Positions 33,608 through 46,269 of a stretch of 64,000 nt of DNA are shown here, piece by piece; within the stretch, counting starts at the first letter, position 1; every line of letters begins with the position of its first letter. The position numbers were made by a program, and so were the translations under genes. Under the pieces are notes generated by a model. That model did not search any database. It was not told the origin of the DNA and saw only the letters and a program-made list of their open reading frames with translations. This DNA is from Panopea generosa (taxonomy: Eukaryota > Mollusca > Bivalvia > Adapedonta > Hiatellidae). The stretch is taken from contig CM055900.1 in the NCBI GenBank assembly GCA_029582155.1, forward strand, positions 44,761,624 through 44,825,623. The letters run 5' to 3'.

Positions 33608-36600
33608 TCAGTCATCAGCCGGCTTCTTAAATTGTCTTTTAGTTTTTTTGCTACTGGACATTGATGGTTGTAATGTGTCCTCTACTTGCAACTCTCGTTT
33701 CTTCTTGAACTTGTTAGATATTGTCCCAACCAGGGACTCATACCTGAAAATACACATTTAATATGAATTAAGTGATAAATCACAACACAGAAAAATTGAG
33801 AAATAAATGTGAACTAACAGTCAGAAAGGAAACGGGAAAGTAAAACTACGAATCAGATGGTACAAAACAAATTTGGAAATTTAAGTCAAAAGCAAAACAT
33901 CAGATTTCTTTTGTCCCTGTAATGGACTTTCTATAGAGTTAGCTTATTTATTAAATAAAATCTTTTGAAGAATATTTACAAAATATTTTTCAAAGGAAAC
34001 GTAATGTGCTTTACCGGTAACATGGAAGCAAAATTCATGAAGAAAATGCATATTTTCAATAAAATCTTTGCATATGAACAGTTTTGTTATTTTCACACAC
34101 TTTATGCACAACTGGATTAGTATAGAAGCTGTTAAGCTGAAAGTTTATAAAATAATAAATGAACGAGTATTTCAAATAAGACTGAAAAGAAGTATGAGAT
34201 TTATGACTAAAAAATTTTTAACAATGTCACGTTATTTCTTGAATTCATTACAGGCAGTTGGTATGAAGTTATGTTTGAAGCAGACTTTATTTGTACACTG
34301 TATATGGCTAAAGATGTACCCCTTTTAAAGTAAGAATTGTTCAACAGTCTTATTAAGAAAAGGAAGCTGCATTGTACTTCGTACAAAAACAGCATAATCA
34401 AGATATATGATCAAGCATCCAAAGGTAGAGACAGGTAACTATCTGGTCAGGACAAGTAGATTTCAAAAGTACTTAACTGACTGGACAAGAACATGTACAC
34501 GCCCTGGTTACTGGCAATAATTATATATTGTACACTTCAACAAACCTTTCTGCCATTTCCACATCATTAACATTGATTTCATTCTCCTTTCTCTCTGCCT
34601 CCGCTAGACTCAAATCCAAGTTGTTTGCTTTCATCAGTTTCTGTATAAGGTGTATACATAAATAATTGTTGACTTTTAAAACATAGCTATGTACATTGTG
34701 TATATACACTAGATATATCCTGCATGTAAGTTACTAGATTGGTTTTTCATTTACAGACAAAAAATTGAGTTTTAATCTAATAAAACAAGCAAATTCAGCG
34801 ATTTTATGTCCCCCCCCCCCCCCCCCCCCCCCACTTTGCAATAAAAAGAACGATGACGTGGTATATTAAACTTTCTCTGTAAAAGTAGGTCACAGCGGCA
34901 CTTTTGTCAGAAAGGGCCAGCAAAGTATCATATACATCTATATTTTGAACTACATGTATGTAACTGTAACGGTTGCAGAGAAGATAGCTACAAAACTGTT
35001 GAGTTACCCCATTTTGATTCCCAGTAATTCTCTAATGGAAGGGCGAACACTCCATTTTAAAGATTTATTTACAAGAAATTCAAAACTGAAATCAAAATGA
35101 ATATCTGATAAAAATTGAGGTAAGATTCTGTACAATGATGCAAGCATGTGATTTGTCTAAGACGACAAGAACGGATAGCATGACGAATATAACCTAACCA
35201 TTTAAATCATCAGGATAAAGACATAGACCAATTTAAAACTGACTAGGCTTGGCTATAAGTACGGTTAATGTCCTGGCAGTGTTGTTCAGATGATTTGATG
35301 ATCTGTGTAAGCAACAGGAAATGTGCTGAAATGTCTGATTTTGATGTAAGAATGAAATCTAGTGTTCATCCATGGAAGAGTGTTAGTTGGTTTACAATGT
35401 TGGGATGGTCATATTCATAAGCTATTGCAAGTAAACTCCGAAAATCGAACATATGCTGACATAATGCTGTGTTTTGTCATTATGAACATTGTATTAGAAT
35501 TTCAAAAAATTTGATTCAGGCATTTTTGCAAAGCGGGGGACAAAAATTGTTTCAAAATAGAGTGTGATTTTGTTTTTATTTTCATATTATAACAGAAGTA
35601 TTGTATAATCCATGAAAAGGAAGACAATCGAAAGATATAATATGCCTTTTTGGCAAATTATTTTTTATGGAAGGGTTAAAATCAAATTTGTCAATGTGTG
35701 TACAAAAAACGCGAGTGGGTGGGGATGAAAAACTAGGAATTAATTATTATGGCCTTAACAAGTATAATCTTTACCTCTACTTCTGGATTAAACCCTTTAA
35801 ACGAAAGTCTACCATACATGAGGTCCTCACATCTCTGGAAACTTGGCTCTACAACAAATTTGCTCCTACAAATAAAGCAATGTCTGCGTATAACAAAAAA
35901 TGTCTAAAAATTTTACATAAAAATAAAAGCTCATATTCCAGGAGCCATCGCAAGGATCATAACAGTTTTAACCCTTTACTTCATATAGACGCCTTTGGAC
36001 ACCTTTAATATAGACGCCTTTGGACACCTAATATAGATGGATTTTGAATTATTGGGTGAATTATGTTTATATTAACTGACAGAGTGGAAAACAGTGCAGA
36101 AAGTCTTCAGATTGTTCGTTAAGAGCAATCTAAACTCTTCCTGCACTGTTTTCAAAGGCCTTCTGTGACTGGTGCAGGAAAATGTGTATCTATGGAGTAA
36201 AGGGTTAAATTAAGGTATTTGTCACAAAAACTGCATAATTATATAATTACTTTGTTGTATGGAAGTGAATAATGGGTGTATTAATTTTAAATGGAACGGA
36301 TGCAGATTATTAAGATTTAACAATTATGAGTTTTTCAGCCTGTACAAACCAGTATACAATTGATATCCTTTATTTATAAGTCATTGAAAATTACTTGTGC
36401 AGAAAATAAATATTGTCCAAACACAGATGGTTAACAAGTGAAAAGTGTTTACATCGAAATACTAGAAATAACAATCCCAATAACTATCTAAAAAGTATCT
36501 TTGCTCAAGTTACCAGACATTTTTTCCTGGTGGATCTAGTGATGTGAAGTGATGGTTAAACACTTGTTTTCAACATTGAGCTAATCTATAAATGTATATA

Positions 36601-39600
36601 CATGTACTGTTACAATTATGGCAATAGAAAATATAACAAGAGGGCCAAGATAGCCCTATATCGCTCACCTGACTGACCTTGAGTCACCCAACATAAGTAG
36701 ATTATATAATACATGTACACTCAAAATTCCAGAAAAACGAGATGGGCAAGTAGTTAGAATTTTGATTTGTTTTGAAGATGTAACAGATGCGTAGAAGAGT
36801 TCAAACTTGGTAGAGGTTCATCCATGATAAATGTCAGTGAAATTACATCGAAATCAGGTCAGTAGATTCTGACAAGAAGGCTTTTAAAGTTTTTACTATA
36901 GCTGCTTAATAGTAAACTAGCACCCAACTGTGGCGGTTATGTTTTTTAACAAATCACAACGGCTTGAACAAACTTGGTAAAGGAACATTTCTGCGTAATT
37001 GTTTTTAAATCGATCCAGCGGTTTCTGACAAAAAGATTTTTTTAGTTTTTGCTATAGCTTATATAGTAAATTAACCCCACCCCCTGGCCACCATGTTTTT
37101 TGATGAATCACTATGGTTTGAACAAACTTGGTCAAGGAACATTTCTGTGAAGTTATATTAAAATTGGCCCAGTGGTTTCAGAGGAGAAGTTGTTAGAAGC
37201 TAAAAGTTAACGACAGACGATGGACAATAGACAACGGACACCAGGCAATCACAAAAGCTCACCTGTGAGCCTTTGGCTCAGGTGAGCTAAAAACAGAAAC
37301 CTTTATGTATTGCGTTTATACATGCGAAAGCTTGAATCGTCGCAAAGGTGAACTGTTGACTTAGAGCGACCATGAGTTTTGAGTTAAATGCATGTATTTT
37401 TTTGTTTTCCCCAACACTTATAGGCTGTGTAGCAAGGATAAATACACCTGATGAATGGACAAAGGGTACTTTCTAGAATAATTATGTGTTATGTTTATGT
37501 TAGGGAGAGTTTGTACAATATTATAGTGATAACACCATGCAATTAGTGATATACAGTTGGTGTCCAAGATACATTGGGTGCCATTGCCTATGTAATGGAG
37601 TACTAATATAAGTTATATAAAAAAATAGTTTGCAACCAGTGCCTGTGATTAAACCACATTGGTTATTCTGCCCATTCCAGTAAATAAGGAACTGGACAGG
37701 TCTTTTCTTAACATTTGCCATTTATATATTCATTGTTGTACAAGGGTTCAGTGTCACTTTCAACAATTTTTTAGTCATATCGGGATGGTGTCTACTTGAG
37801 ACAGTATTCTACACACTGCCACACTGGAGTATCCTGCCAGACACATGGTATGATATCCCATCCAGTGGTAACATACCGACTCTGGACAATCAGACCTAGA
37901 ACTATCCACTACAGGGCTCAAACTGGGTCTGAATTTTAGGGGGAAGTGACTTCTCCTTCATCCAAAAAAAGGAGAAGTGGAGAAAAAATAGGGAGAAGTG
38001 GTAAATTTCGTCACGCGGTTACACGAAAACTTAAAAATGCTATGTCATTATGTGTGTTTTTGTTTTATATTGTTTTTATAATGTTTTATATTGTTTTTGA
38101 TTTATATCAAATGTGTTGGTTGACTGCCTTCTTGTCTTTTATCTGATGTTGTAATTAAGGAACAAGTTTTTGTGTGATATATTCTTAAAGAACAGGGAGT
38201 TTAACTTTCTGAATAAAGATACAGCTAAATGAACTTACAATCTACTTTTTCATGGTAGTAGTATTCTTCATGCCACTCATTATTGTTTAATTTTTTTTTT
38301 TGCAAAGAACATGGAACACCAGTACCTGGTAAAAGCAGAAGATAAATGCTATTTATCTATAACTTTATCTCCGAAAGAGTAATCAAAAAGATATTTCTCT
38401 GTTCACATATCATTTTTATTTTTTACCAAATAAAAACATTTTTATTAAAATGTAAAATATAATCATAAGTTCATGAAACATACATTAAACACACATTTTT
38501 TAAATTTCAGATGCTGTGTTACATGCTATCCCCACTGCAGTCTACACACTGCTTAAACTAACTGTTTTTAATTCTCATTTATAAATATTTCGTACTTTCT
38601 GTTGTTTCCAATATTTCAAGGCTTTTAGGAAGTCAAACTTTGTAGTTATAGGTCGGATCACAAATATTTAGAGTAATTAAACCAGCTGATTTAAACAAAC
38701 AAATTGAATAACAAAACAATTTTTTTATGTGAATTCTATACATCACTCACGGACACCGAATTAACAGTTGTTATAATCGATTCAGTTCAATTTGTTTATT
38801 TCGACTCGAACATATTTATAGACAACAGTTAGCGGCAACATAATTATCAATACCTCTTTAATAATGAGTAATTTCTAAAAATCAAACGCACTAATTATTC
38901 ATTTTAAACGTATAATTCAGAATTGAATTACACTCTTGTCAATCAACTATGCATCTCGCAAACACAAAGGATGATTATGTTATAGGTGGAAAGTTACTTT
39001 GTTCATGTAAAACTTTGATTGACAGTTGAAAAAAATGATCGGTTTCAATTAGACGCTGGATGTTTTAACTCTATGCAAGGGAAACCTTGATCTTGGTCAG
39101 CCAAACGATTGCGTTGCCTAGCAACCTATACGATGTTGGCACGGGGTGTAAACATATATGCCGAAAATTGCCTGGGGATATTTAGATCAGAAGTAACCGA
39201 TTATTGCAATTTGCATTCCCACATGTGTGGCGACACTTATCCATGGATTAGAGAATATACCAAATATTGGTTATAGTTGTAATTTGCACTTCGCTAGCAT
39301 CCAGAAAAAAAGCGATGTTGCTAATTTTAAGGCGACTTAAAACTTCGCCGTGACCAAAAAAAAAAAAAGCGAAGTGACAGAGAAAAAAGCGACTTTGTCG
39401 CCCATGTCGCCCTCTAGTTTGAGCCCTGCCACTATCTTTATTAAATAATCAATTTTAATAAAACGTTCACTTGATTCTTTTGCTGGGAATACCGTAGAAA
39501 AGATGAATTTTCATTTTAGGGTACATGTATTTCTATGAAATACCATTTTAATAAGTACCAATTGATGCCCTACAATTAATATTGCTTAAAATGTCTTCTT

Positions 39601-42600
39601 TTTTTGGAAAGAAATTATCATAAAATTTGAACTTTAAATATTATAAAAAACATTTTTTTAACATAATTATTTTGGTTTAGTGAAACCAGATTTTGGTTTT
39701 TGTGTTTATCATGTTTATAGTTCTTGATGCACCTGGATAGAATTAGTAATTGATGTCCAAGGTTTTTGGTTTCATTATATAGTTGGTACGTATTGCAGCC
39801 GAACTACCACCACTTACAGAACTTTGTATTTGTCTGTGTGTATGCTATGGAGTTTCATAATTTTCACTTCCAAACATATACATGTAGATCATTGATAATT
39901 CATAAATAAACAAACTGTTTTTGTTGTGTTTGTGGCAGATCCAATACCCAATGTTCGTCATCAATGTCATGTTTTTTTTCTTCTTCACTTTTCTCTTTTT
40001 CTATTCGTAATGCACTTCTTTTCATAAACTGAAATTAGAAAAAAAAAAAAATGTAAACCAATCTGCAAAAAAGTGTTTCAAGTGTTTGAACCTAAAGTGG
40101 CTCACAATAATTTTAATGATAAAAAAGTCTTTTGACTAACTTGATAAAAAGGAGACAATGTTATGTTGAGGTTGACACTATTTAAGAAATTGACTCATAA
40201 ATACAGTCAAACCTGTCTTAAGCAGCCAGTCAAGGGAGGGGCAAAAGTGGCATATTAAGATAGGTTGTTGTTCAATGCAGGTTAATTTGCTCTGAAAGGA
40301 TATAAATGGGAAATAACAAATGTGTCTGTTTAAGGTCATTATAAATTAATTGCTAGATTCTCATTCAATTTTTTCTTAAAATGGGGGAGGTGAGGGAGGA
40401 GTTATTATTAATTTTTTTATGAAAATAAAAAGGGTCGGAACTGCATGAAAATAAGGGGACAGGCAGGGATGATAATCTAGCAATTAATTTATTACGGCCT
40501 AAGACAAGTGGCTGCTTAATAGAGGTGACTACTTATACAAGTTTGAATGTATAGCATGTTTGCCTTACACGTCTGGAACAGAAACCAGTTCTATAGGTTA
40601 AACTTATTTAGTTTATTTCGATTATGAATAAAGTTATTACAACTTAAGACAAATCATGCTCAAAGTCTTCCTTCAATAGAACCAGTACTAAGCATATGTG
40701 GAAAAAATGTCTTGCTCAAGGACATCACACATAGCCATGGTAGAGGATCGAACCCACAACTCACCAACCATGGGTTCAATGCTCTACCACTGGACCATAT
40801 GCTCCACATTCTATATTATCTCATGTACAATCAAAAATAAAATTCAAAACCACTTGTCCAGCCTACTCATACATAAATAAAATAGTTGAAAATTGAACCT
40901 GTATGAGAAGCAATTAGTTAATAAAATTGTCAATAATTAAGTGATTTCATATTGGCCAAGTTATTGGTCCTCAAACAGCCATATTGACTCAAGGTCTATG
41001 GCTTTAGGCCAATATGACATTTCTTGAACCAATAACTAGGCTAATATGAAATCTAATAACATTTTATTATAACCCAATGAAGAAAGTTTAAAGAGGAGGT
41101 ATATAGGAGTCATTGTGTCTGTAGATGTGCAAGACACAAATTTTGAGATGCAGAAATGATGGTAAGTCAATTGATTAAACACCAAGTATCACAAATATAG
41201 TAAAGCCTCCCTGAATTTCACTCACTTCCTCTCTATACTGTCTGAAGGGGGGAATTCTCCCTCCCTAAACATCTGAATTAACTACCCTTTTCTTGCACAT
41301 TATCTTTTTAAAGCGGCATCACCAGTAACTAAAGATGTTTATTTTACAACATAATTATTTAGGAGTAACAGACATTATTTTCGTGAATTTTCATTGCCTT
41401 TCATGGAGTAAGAATAGCAGATAATACCTCTTTTACATGTGAATTAATTGTGTTCTAAATTTATATTTACTGATTGGTAATTCTAATATGCAAATTAGCT
41501 GCTTCGCTGTCGGATATTTCCCTTTTAAATCGTATGTACTTGCCCAATTCTGTCATCCATTGGTATTAGAACAGTCGTGCGATATGTGCAAGGATATAAA
41601 AGCATATATGGAAATTTTTTAGAAGGGCTTATGCTGTGTGCATTGTCCGTCTTCTGTTATCCACTAGCAGCACATTCTCTAAAACAACTGGGCCAATAAA
41701 CTCAAAACTAAAGCTGGACCTCCATTTCAGGCACTGACATCAGACCAACTTTGTCCCTGCTGTTGTCTGTTATCGCTGAACCATGGGCAACAAATGATTG
41801 GTACATTTCCTCCTACTATAAATTTAATATATATGGTTACTAAGCCACAACATTGGTCCACAAAGTAAATTTAACAACTGGTTTTCAAATTACAAAGTTC
41901 TGCCTTGCTGCTGTTCCCTGGCACCCGAGTTGACTTGTTTACAAAATAAATGAGTACCAGTCACCGGTGTCGGACAATAATATACAGCTGACAGGTACTC
42001 ATTTGTATTGTAGGTTAACAGAGGTATCAGAAATGAATTGGCAATTTCATTGAACTGACTGTTCCATAGCAATTTTTTGATGATGGTCACACCCGGGTAT
42101 CTTCCATTTAGGACAAGATTGATGGTCTGTCAATATATCATATATTGCTTGGTGCATGGGCGTAGGAGCGTTTCAATTATATGGGAGGTCAACCTGAGTG
42201 TATGAGGATGTATACTCTAGGCCTCAAAATATATGTTAAACCTGAATATTTGGGGGGCCGCAACCCCTTGGCTCCTACGCCTATGTGGTGATGGGACTCC
42301 TCTTGCGGTTATTTGTATGACCTGGCACTAGTGAATTGCACTTGCCAGTCAGCTTCCCATTCTGTTAAGATAATCCTGCAAAATGTCAGTCACATTCTGA
42401 CTTCTGTAAAACAGGCTGTCACCTGTGTATAATGTTTGTAAATAAGACTCTCCCAGGCATGTTTGTATGAGAAACAACAGCAGACCAAGTACTACATGTC
42501 TAGAAGACAACAGGGGAGGTTGGAGAGGAATGGCCTTTAACATGTATCTGTTGTCTTCATTCCACATGGAATCTGTATCCACTGGATCTGGATATTACGA

Positions 42601-42972
42601 ATCCCATAGTGGCAGAGCTTGTAGAGAATGCGCTGGTGTGAAACTTTGGTGAAGGCCATGCTGAAATCTAATAGTGTGGTATCAACTGGTCTCACTCCTC
42701 GATATCAGCTGTGAGGTTTTGGCTGGTTGGTATGAGCGGAGTCTCCGTTAAACGTCGCTTGCAAGGATTTTATGGTGACCCAAGATGACGTACCACCTGG
42801 CTGATGTGCTCCATCAGTTTGCAGCACACAGACGTCAGCTCTAGACATTTGTTCTGTGGCCATGACTGCCCCTTTTCTTGAAAAGCGGCGGTACGTTGAA
42901 TAAGCCAAAACATACCTTCATTTGAAGAACATTGCCAGAAAGACCGGACTTGGACGTTGCACCACCTGCCAT
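33608..42972 (-). CDS. MPHOSPH6: M-phase phosphoprotein 6 (nuclear exosome cofactor MPP6)
   Basis: Five exons join in phase: 42972-42916, 40028-39916, 35865-35775, 34640-34546 and 33743-33608 (TGA), giving 163 residues against about 160 in vertebrates. The order of conserved blocks is that of MPP6: LSGNVLQMK then FMKRS at 11-24, DEHWVLDLP at 43-51, CEDLMYGRLSFKGFNPEVE at 69-87, VNDVEMAERYESLVGTI at 111-127, and a Lys-rich tail (FKKKRE, KKTKRQFKKP). Known: MPP6 binds RNA and tethers MTR4 to the nuclear RNA exosome for 5.8S rRNA maturation and nuclear RNA decay. The donor of exon 2 (GTTTGT) is weak, but only it keeps phase. Introns of 0.8-4.1 kb hold a TTAA MITE, a hAT-like element, a family-3 SINE, a TA MITE, a GGTGAGC-type repeat and a 23-nt C run. 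Confidence 0.94.
34810..34832. repeat. poly(C) run of 23
   Basis: An uninterrupted C tract in MPHOSPH6 intron 3; the transcribed product would be G23. Confidence 0.95.
35972..36204. mobile_element. TTAA hairpin MITE, copy 3
   Basis: 233 bp, CCCTTTACT to AGTAAAGGG between TTAA (35968-35971) and TTAA (36205-36208). Arms have drifted a little (AGTCTTCAGATTGTTCG) but still pair. It sits in MPHOSPH6 intron 2, 107 bp from exon 3. Confidence 0.9.
36635..37291. repeat. dispersed repeat with GCTCACCT ends
   Basis: It begins AACAAGAGGGCCAAGATAGC with TATCGCTCACCTGA and ends GAGCCTTTGGCTCAGGTGAG; CTCACCTGA and TCAGGTGAG are inverted. Inside, a ~180-bp unit with GAACAAACTTGGT and AAGGAACATTTCTG is repeated. 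This ending is familiar from bivalve intergenic DNA (recollection, not a search). Confidence 0.7.
37912..39428. mobile_element. hAT-like non-autonomous element, 6-bp target duplication
   Basis: It starts CAGGGCTCAAACT and ends AGTTTGAGCCCTG, a perfect 13-bp inverted repeat. CCACTA lies directly before (37906-37911) and after (39429-39434). Subterminal sequences on both sides carry AGTGAC motifs and A-runs. 1,517 bp, no transposase; inside MPHOSPH6 intron 2, 0.5 kb from exon 2. Confidence 0.85.
40204..40549. mobile_element. TA-flanked MITE, copy 2, with a nested insertion
   Basis: Ends CAGTCAAACCTGT and AAGTTTGAATG between TA dinucleotides. It is about 170 bp longer than copies 1 and 3. The extra part (about 40340-40495) has its own inverted ends TTAATTGCTAGATT and AATCTAGCAATTAA, so a second foldback has inserted. 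Confidence 0.8.
40640..40812 (-). repeat. tRNA-derived SINE, family 3
   Basis: Minus-strand copy with head (ATGGTCCAGTGGTAGAGC, GTGGGTTCGATCCTC), TGTGATGTCCTTGAGCAAGA and the GAAGACTTTGAGC end; MPHOSPH6 intron 1. Confidence 0.8.
40944..41058. repeat. imperfect palindrome
   Basis: GATTTCATATTGGCCAAGTT at the left pairs with AACTAGGCTAATATGAAATC at the right around a core with its own GGCCAATATGAC. MITE-like, in MPHOSPH6 intron 1. Confidence 0.6.
42155..42285. mobile_element. 131-bp MITE with 5-bp target duplication
   Basis: Ends CATGGGCGTAGGAGC and GCTCCTACGCCTATG (15 bp, one mismatch) lie between TGGTG (42150-42154) and TGGTG (42286-42290). In MPHOSPH6 intron 1, about 630 bp from exon 1. 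Confidence 0.8.
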
Positions 42973-43584
42973 TTTCTTTCGCAGTTGTAGTATGGAATGC
43001 TAATATACAACGTGCCGCAGACTCGTGTGGCACAAGTAGAGGAGTAAGTTATGTGCACACCGGTTACAATTTGGGGACTAATAATGAAATTCAGAGATTA
43101 CCCATACGTGTGTTAATTAATAGACAGAGGGAGTAACTAGTTTGTGTACGTATATATATACAAACTTAAGATATATTACGTTATAAACAGATTATATTTA
43201 CTTCATTACTGAAATTTTTATTTTCAAATTTGAGAAAATATTAACTGCTCCCCGTTAGGAAAATAACTATCGATACGGCAACCGTGTGAACTCTGTACTT
43301 ATTTTTTTTTCTCTTCAATATTAGTTTCATTTTTTTTCTTCCATTACTTCAAGCAATCAATTTCTGATTAATATAGCAAGCCTCGTTTCCGAGGTAAGTC
43401 GCATCACTGATTAACATAGAAGATAACATAATCACTGATCATAATCACTGATTAACTCTATGCTGTTATGTATAATATGAAGGAACGCCGGTTTCAAGCA
43501 AACCACTTCATTTACAAAACTTTTTTCTCTTAATGTTAAACGCATATGTAACTAGATCTACGAATTCATTTTGCTCAATATGGA

Positions 43585-43680
43585 GTTGCATTGGTCTAAT
43601 GGTTGGCATGGTTGCTCCAAGACCCATGGGTCCACGGTTCCCCACGGGGTTTCGTCCGGAGTTTTTCAAACAAGCTCCCA
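43585..43680 (+). repeat. tRNA-like SINE head
   Basis: GGTCTAATGGTTGGCATGG and GGTCCACGGTTCCCCACGG resemble A- and B-box regions; no body family was recognised behind it. Confidence 0.45.
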
Positions 43681-43878
43681 CAGTGCTTTATTTCAGGCAA
43701 GGTACTGTGAAAGCATGAATTATTTTGGATTGGTTTTAAATCAGTCGGTGCCGTGCACAGGTAAAAGATTTCACTGAACTTAGAACTATTTTAATCAGTG
43801 ATTCAAATGCCCAAAATCCTTTGCACTTTTTTCGTGCACAAAATCCGCGAGGAAGATGGTGTTGCATTATAAGTAAAT

Positions 43879-43939
43879 GGACAGGCAGGCAGGCAGGCGG
43901 GCGGGCGGGCGGGCGGGCGGGCGGACGGACGGACGGACC

Positions 43940-44003
<64 letters not shown>

Positions 44004-44005
44004 GG
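43879..44005. repeat. compound tetranucleotide array with G-quadruplex core
   Basis: Successive blocks of GGCA, GGGC, GGAC and CAGA repeats. The GGGC block (about 43896-43922) has at least five GGG runs with one-base loops. It lies about 0.9 kb before the MPHOSPH6 start. Confidence 0.92.
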
Positions 44006-44009
44006 GAGT

Positions 44010-45980
44010 TAGATAAAATAACAAGACTGCAAATATAGCTCTATATCTTTCACTTAAGTGACCCCAAGTTGAGTCAAGAACGATTCCTGTTCACTATTTC
44101 TACTGCAATCAGTTTCTGCCATAAAAAAAACTTGAGCAAGTTGTTAGGTGCAGCACTTGATCACTTGGCAATCAGTGAACCCTTGACATCACATTAAGGA
44201 TATATATATATATAAGTTGATCATTTTCAAAAATGTATTTTTTCTAGGTACAATAATATCTGATAAATTCTGCATGTCGGTAAGTTCCCAAGTTCCTGTT
44301 AGCCATTTTGGTAGTATATCCTGTATTGGTTGTTTGGTAGTATCCTGTATTGGTTGTATTGGTAGTATCCTGTGTTGGTTGTTTGTACAAAAGTGTTTTT
44401 AATTCTGAGCACTGGTGTCAGAGAAGATGCATTTTCAAGATTTTCTTTTTTTTTCTGTACAAAAGTAAATGCGTTTTTAATATACCGATAGCACAGCGAA
44501 GATGATTTTTAAAGATATACCTTTCCATTTCCTTCTACATTCTGTAGCAGTTTCAACAGTTTGGAGAAACTAATAATTTGTTTGGAATTTACTTGCATGG
44601 TGGACAAGTTTACCAGGTTTAGACTTCCCTTCATAAATTAGATATGTATTTTAAATGTGTTTTTATTAAACGAATACCTTTATCTGATATACACAATTAA
44701 CTTGGTTAATGCGCATTATTAATGAAGACCTCACATATTAAAATTATTAAAGAGGCCTCACCTATATCGCCGATATTTTTTCGATCTTAGTAGTAAAACT
44801 GCACATTAAGATAAAACATCGTATATCATGAATATTCTGTCCAATGTTGTCTTTGTGGTGTAAAATTCTTTAATTTTGTTGACCAAATACTAAATCGCGT
44901 CCCGTGATAAAATCACTCATTGGTCATTATCTGGGTATGCTAAATCATCGACCAGTATAAAAAAACGGAAAATGCCGACCTGTGTATTAACAAATTTCTC
45001 ATAAATAAAGCAAACTACAAGAACGGAATCAACCATTATCTTCGAGTGGGACCTTCGTCTTTGTGATTCAATAAACTTTTCATCATTTGCTGAACAGAAA
45101 GTTACAGGTGATGCATCTTTAAACAATAATTTATGTAACGCTCACTTTCATTATCACAAAATTTTAGAACATATTGCATATAGCTCAATTATTACGACTT
45201 GTTTAAAAAATGATACCATTTTTAAATTGCTTTAGATTAAAACAACATTATTATCACAAGGAAAGTGTCATGGTGCATATGGCTGACGACAGAAAAGCTG
45301 TTTGTTTTACTTATTGCTAAACGCTTCCCTATTCAGATTAACTGACACCATATGAATATGCATGTAGAATACGCATTTGTCATTGAAAAGTACATAAAAC
45401 GACTGGCTGACAGCTTGTATTTGTTGTTTTTGCTATGCTTCGACGGTTTCCATTGAATAATCATTAACAATCAGGATTCGGACTGGGATTTTTAACAAGT
45501 GTTCATTCAAAACAAAACACACACATAACAATATAGAAAGTGATTTAGTAGAGACAACTTAGTTTACAAATCGTTGTTTAGTGTAAGGGACAAACAACAA
45601 AAATACATAGACAACTTTAAAGCTAAAATTTTATTTTAACTTATATTTAGAATGTAACATTAATTGTAAAATGATATTTCACAGCCCAGTCTTCAAGATG
45701 GCAGTTTTTGTATATATTTCAAAGAAAGTTCAATCTCCAAGATAAATGATATTTCAAAGACAGTTCAAACTTGAAGATGATCTACATAGGTGTATTATTC
45801 TTGTCATACTACAACAATGAAGAACTAAGACCAAATCAGTTATAGATATCCTACAAATCTAGAAAGCTGATTTTCAATAACTTTCAACATAAATCTGCAT
45901 TAAACAAAGGCTGTATAACGGATTTTTAAGATGCCGCCAAACTTGGATCTTCAAATGAACGCATATGCAAAACTCCAAAT
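44010..45980. other. intergenic, no gene supported
   Basis: AT-rich. A minus frame at 45126-44917 is open for 69 codons, but no matching exon or family was found. Confidence 0.45.
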
Positions 45981-46005
45981 CATTCCGATGGGAAGTTATT
46001 GGTAC

Positions 46006-46262
46006 ATGCCAAAATTAATCAGCAATCATCAACAAGGGGGTCATAGATGTACAAAATTAATCAGCAATCATCAACAAGGGGGTCAAAGATGTACAAAATT
46101 AATCAGCAATCATCAACAAGGGGGTCATAGATATACAAAATTAATCAGCAATCATCAACAAGGGTCATAGATGTACACAATTAATCAGCATTCATCAACA
46201 AGGGGTCCATAAACGTACAAAATTAATCAGAAATCATCAACAAGGGTCAAGGGTCATAGATG
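46006..46262. repeat. 42-bp minisatellite, six units
   Basis: The unit ACAAAATTAATCAGC, AATCATCAACAAGGG, GGTCATAGATGT repeats six times, the first four nearly identical. The unit is a multiple of three, so one frame stays open as a 14-residue repeat; no start context or splice logic supports a protein. Confidence 0.92.
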
Positions 46263-46269
46263 AACATAA

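Noticed and set aside
35667..36008. 113-codon plus-strand open frame
   Set aside because: It is the antisense shadow of MPHOSPH6 exon 3 and runs into a MITE.
44917..45126. Possible minus-strand exon ending before GTCGGC
   Set aside because: The frame reads fairly protein-like, but no partner exon or family could be found. Left out as a gene.
46006..46262. 14-residue repeat peptide
   Set aside because: A 42-bp minisatellite keeps one frame open by arithmetic only.
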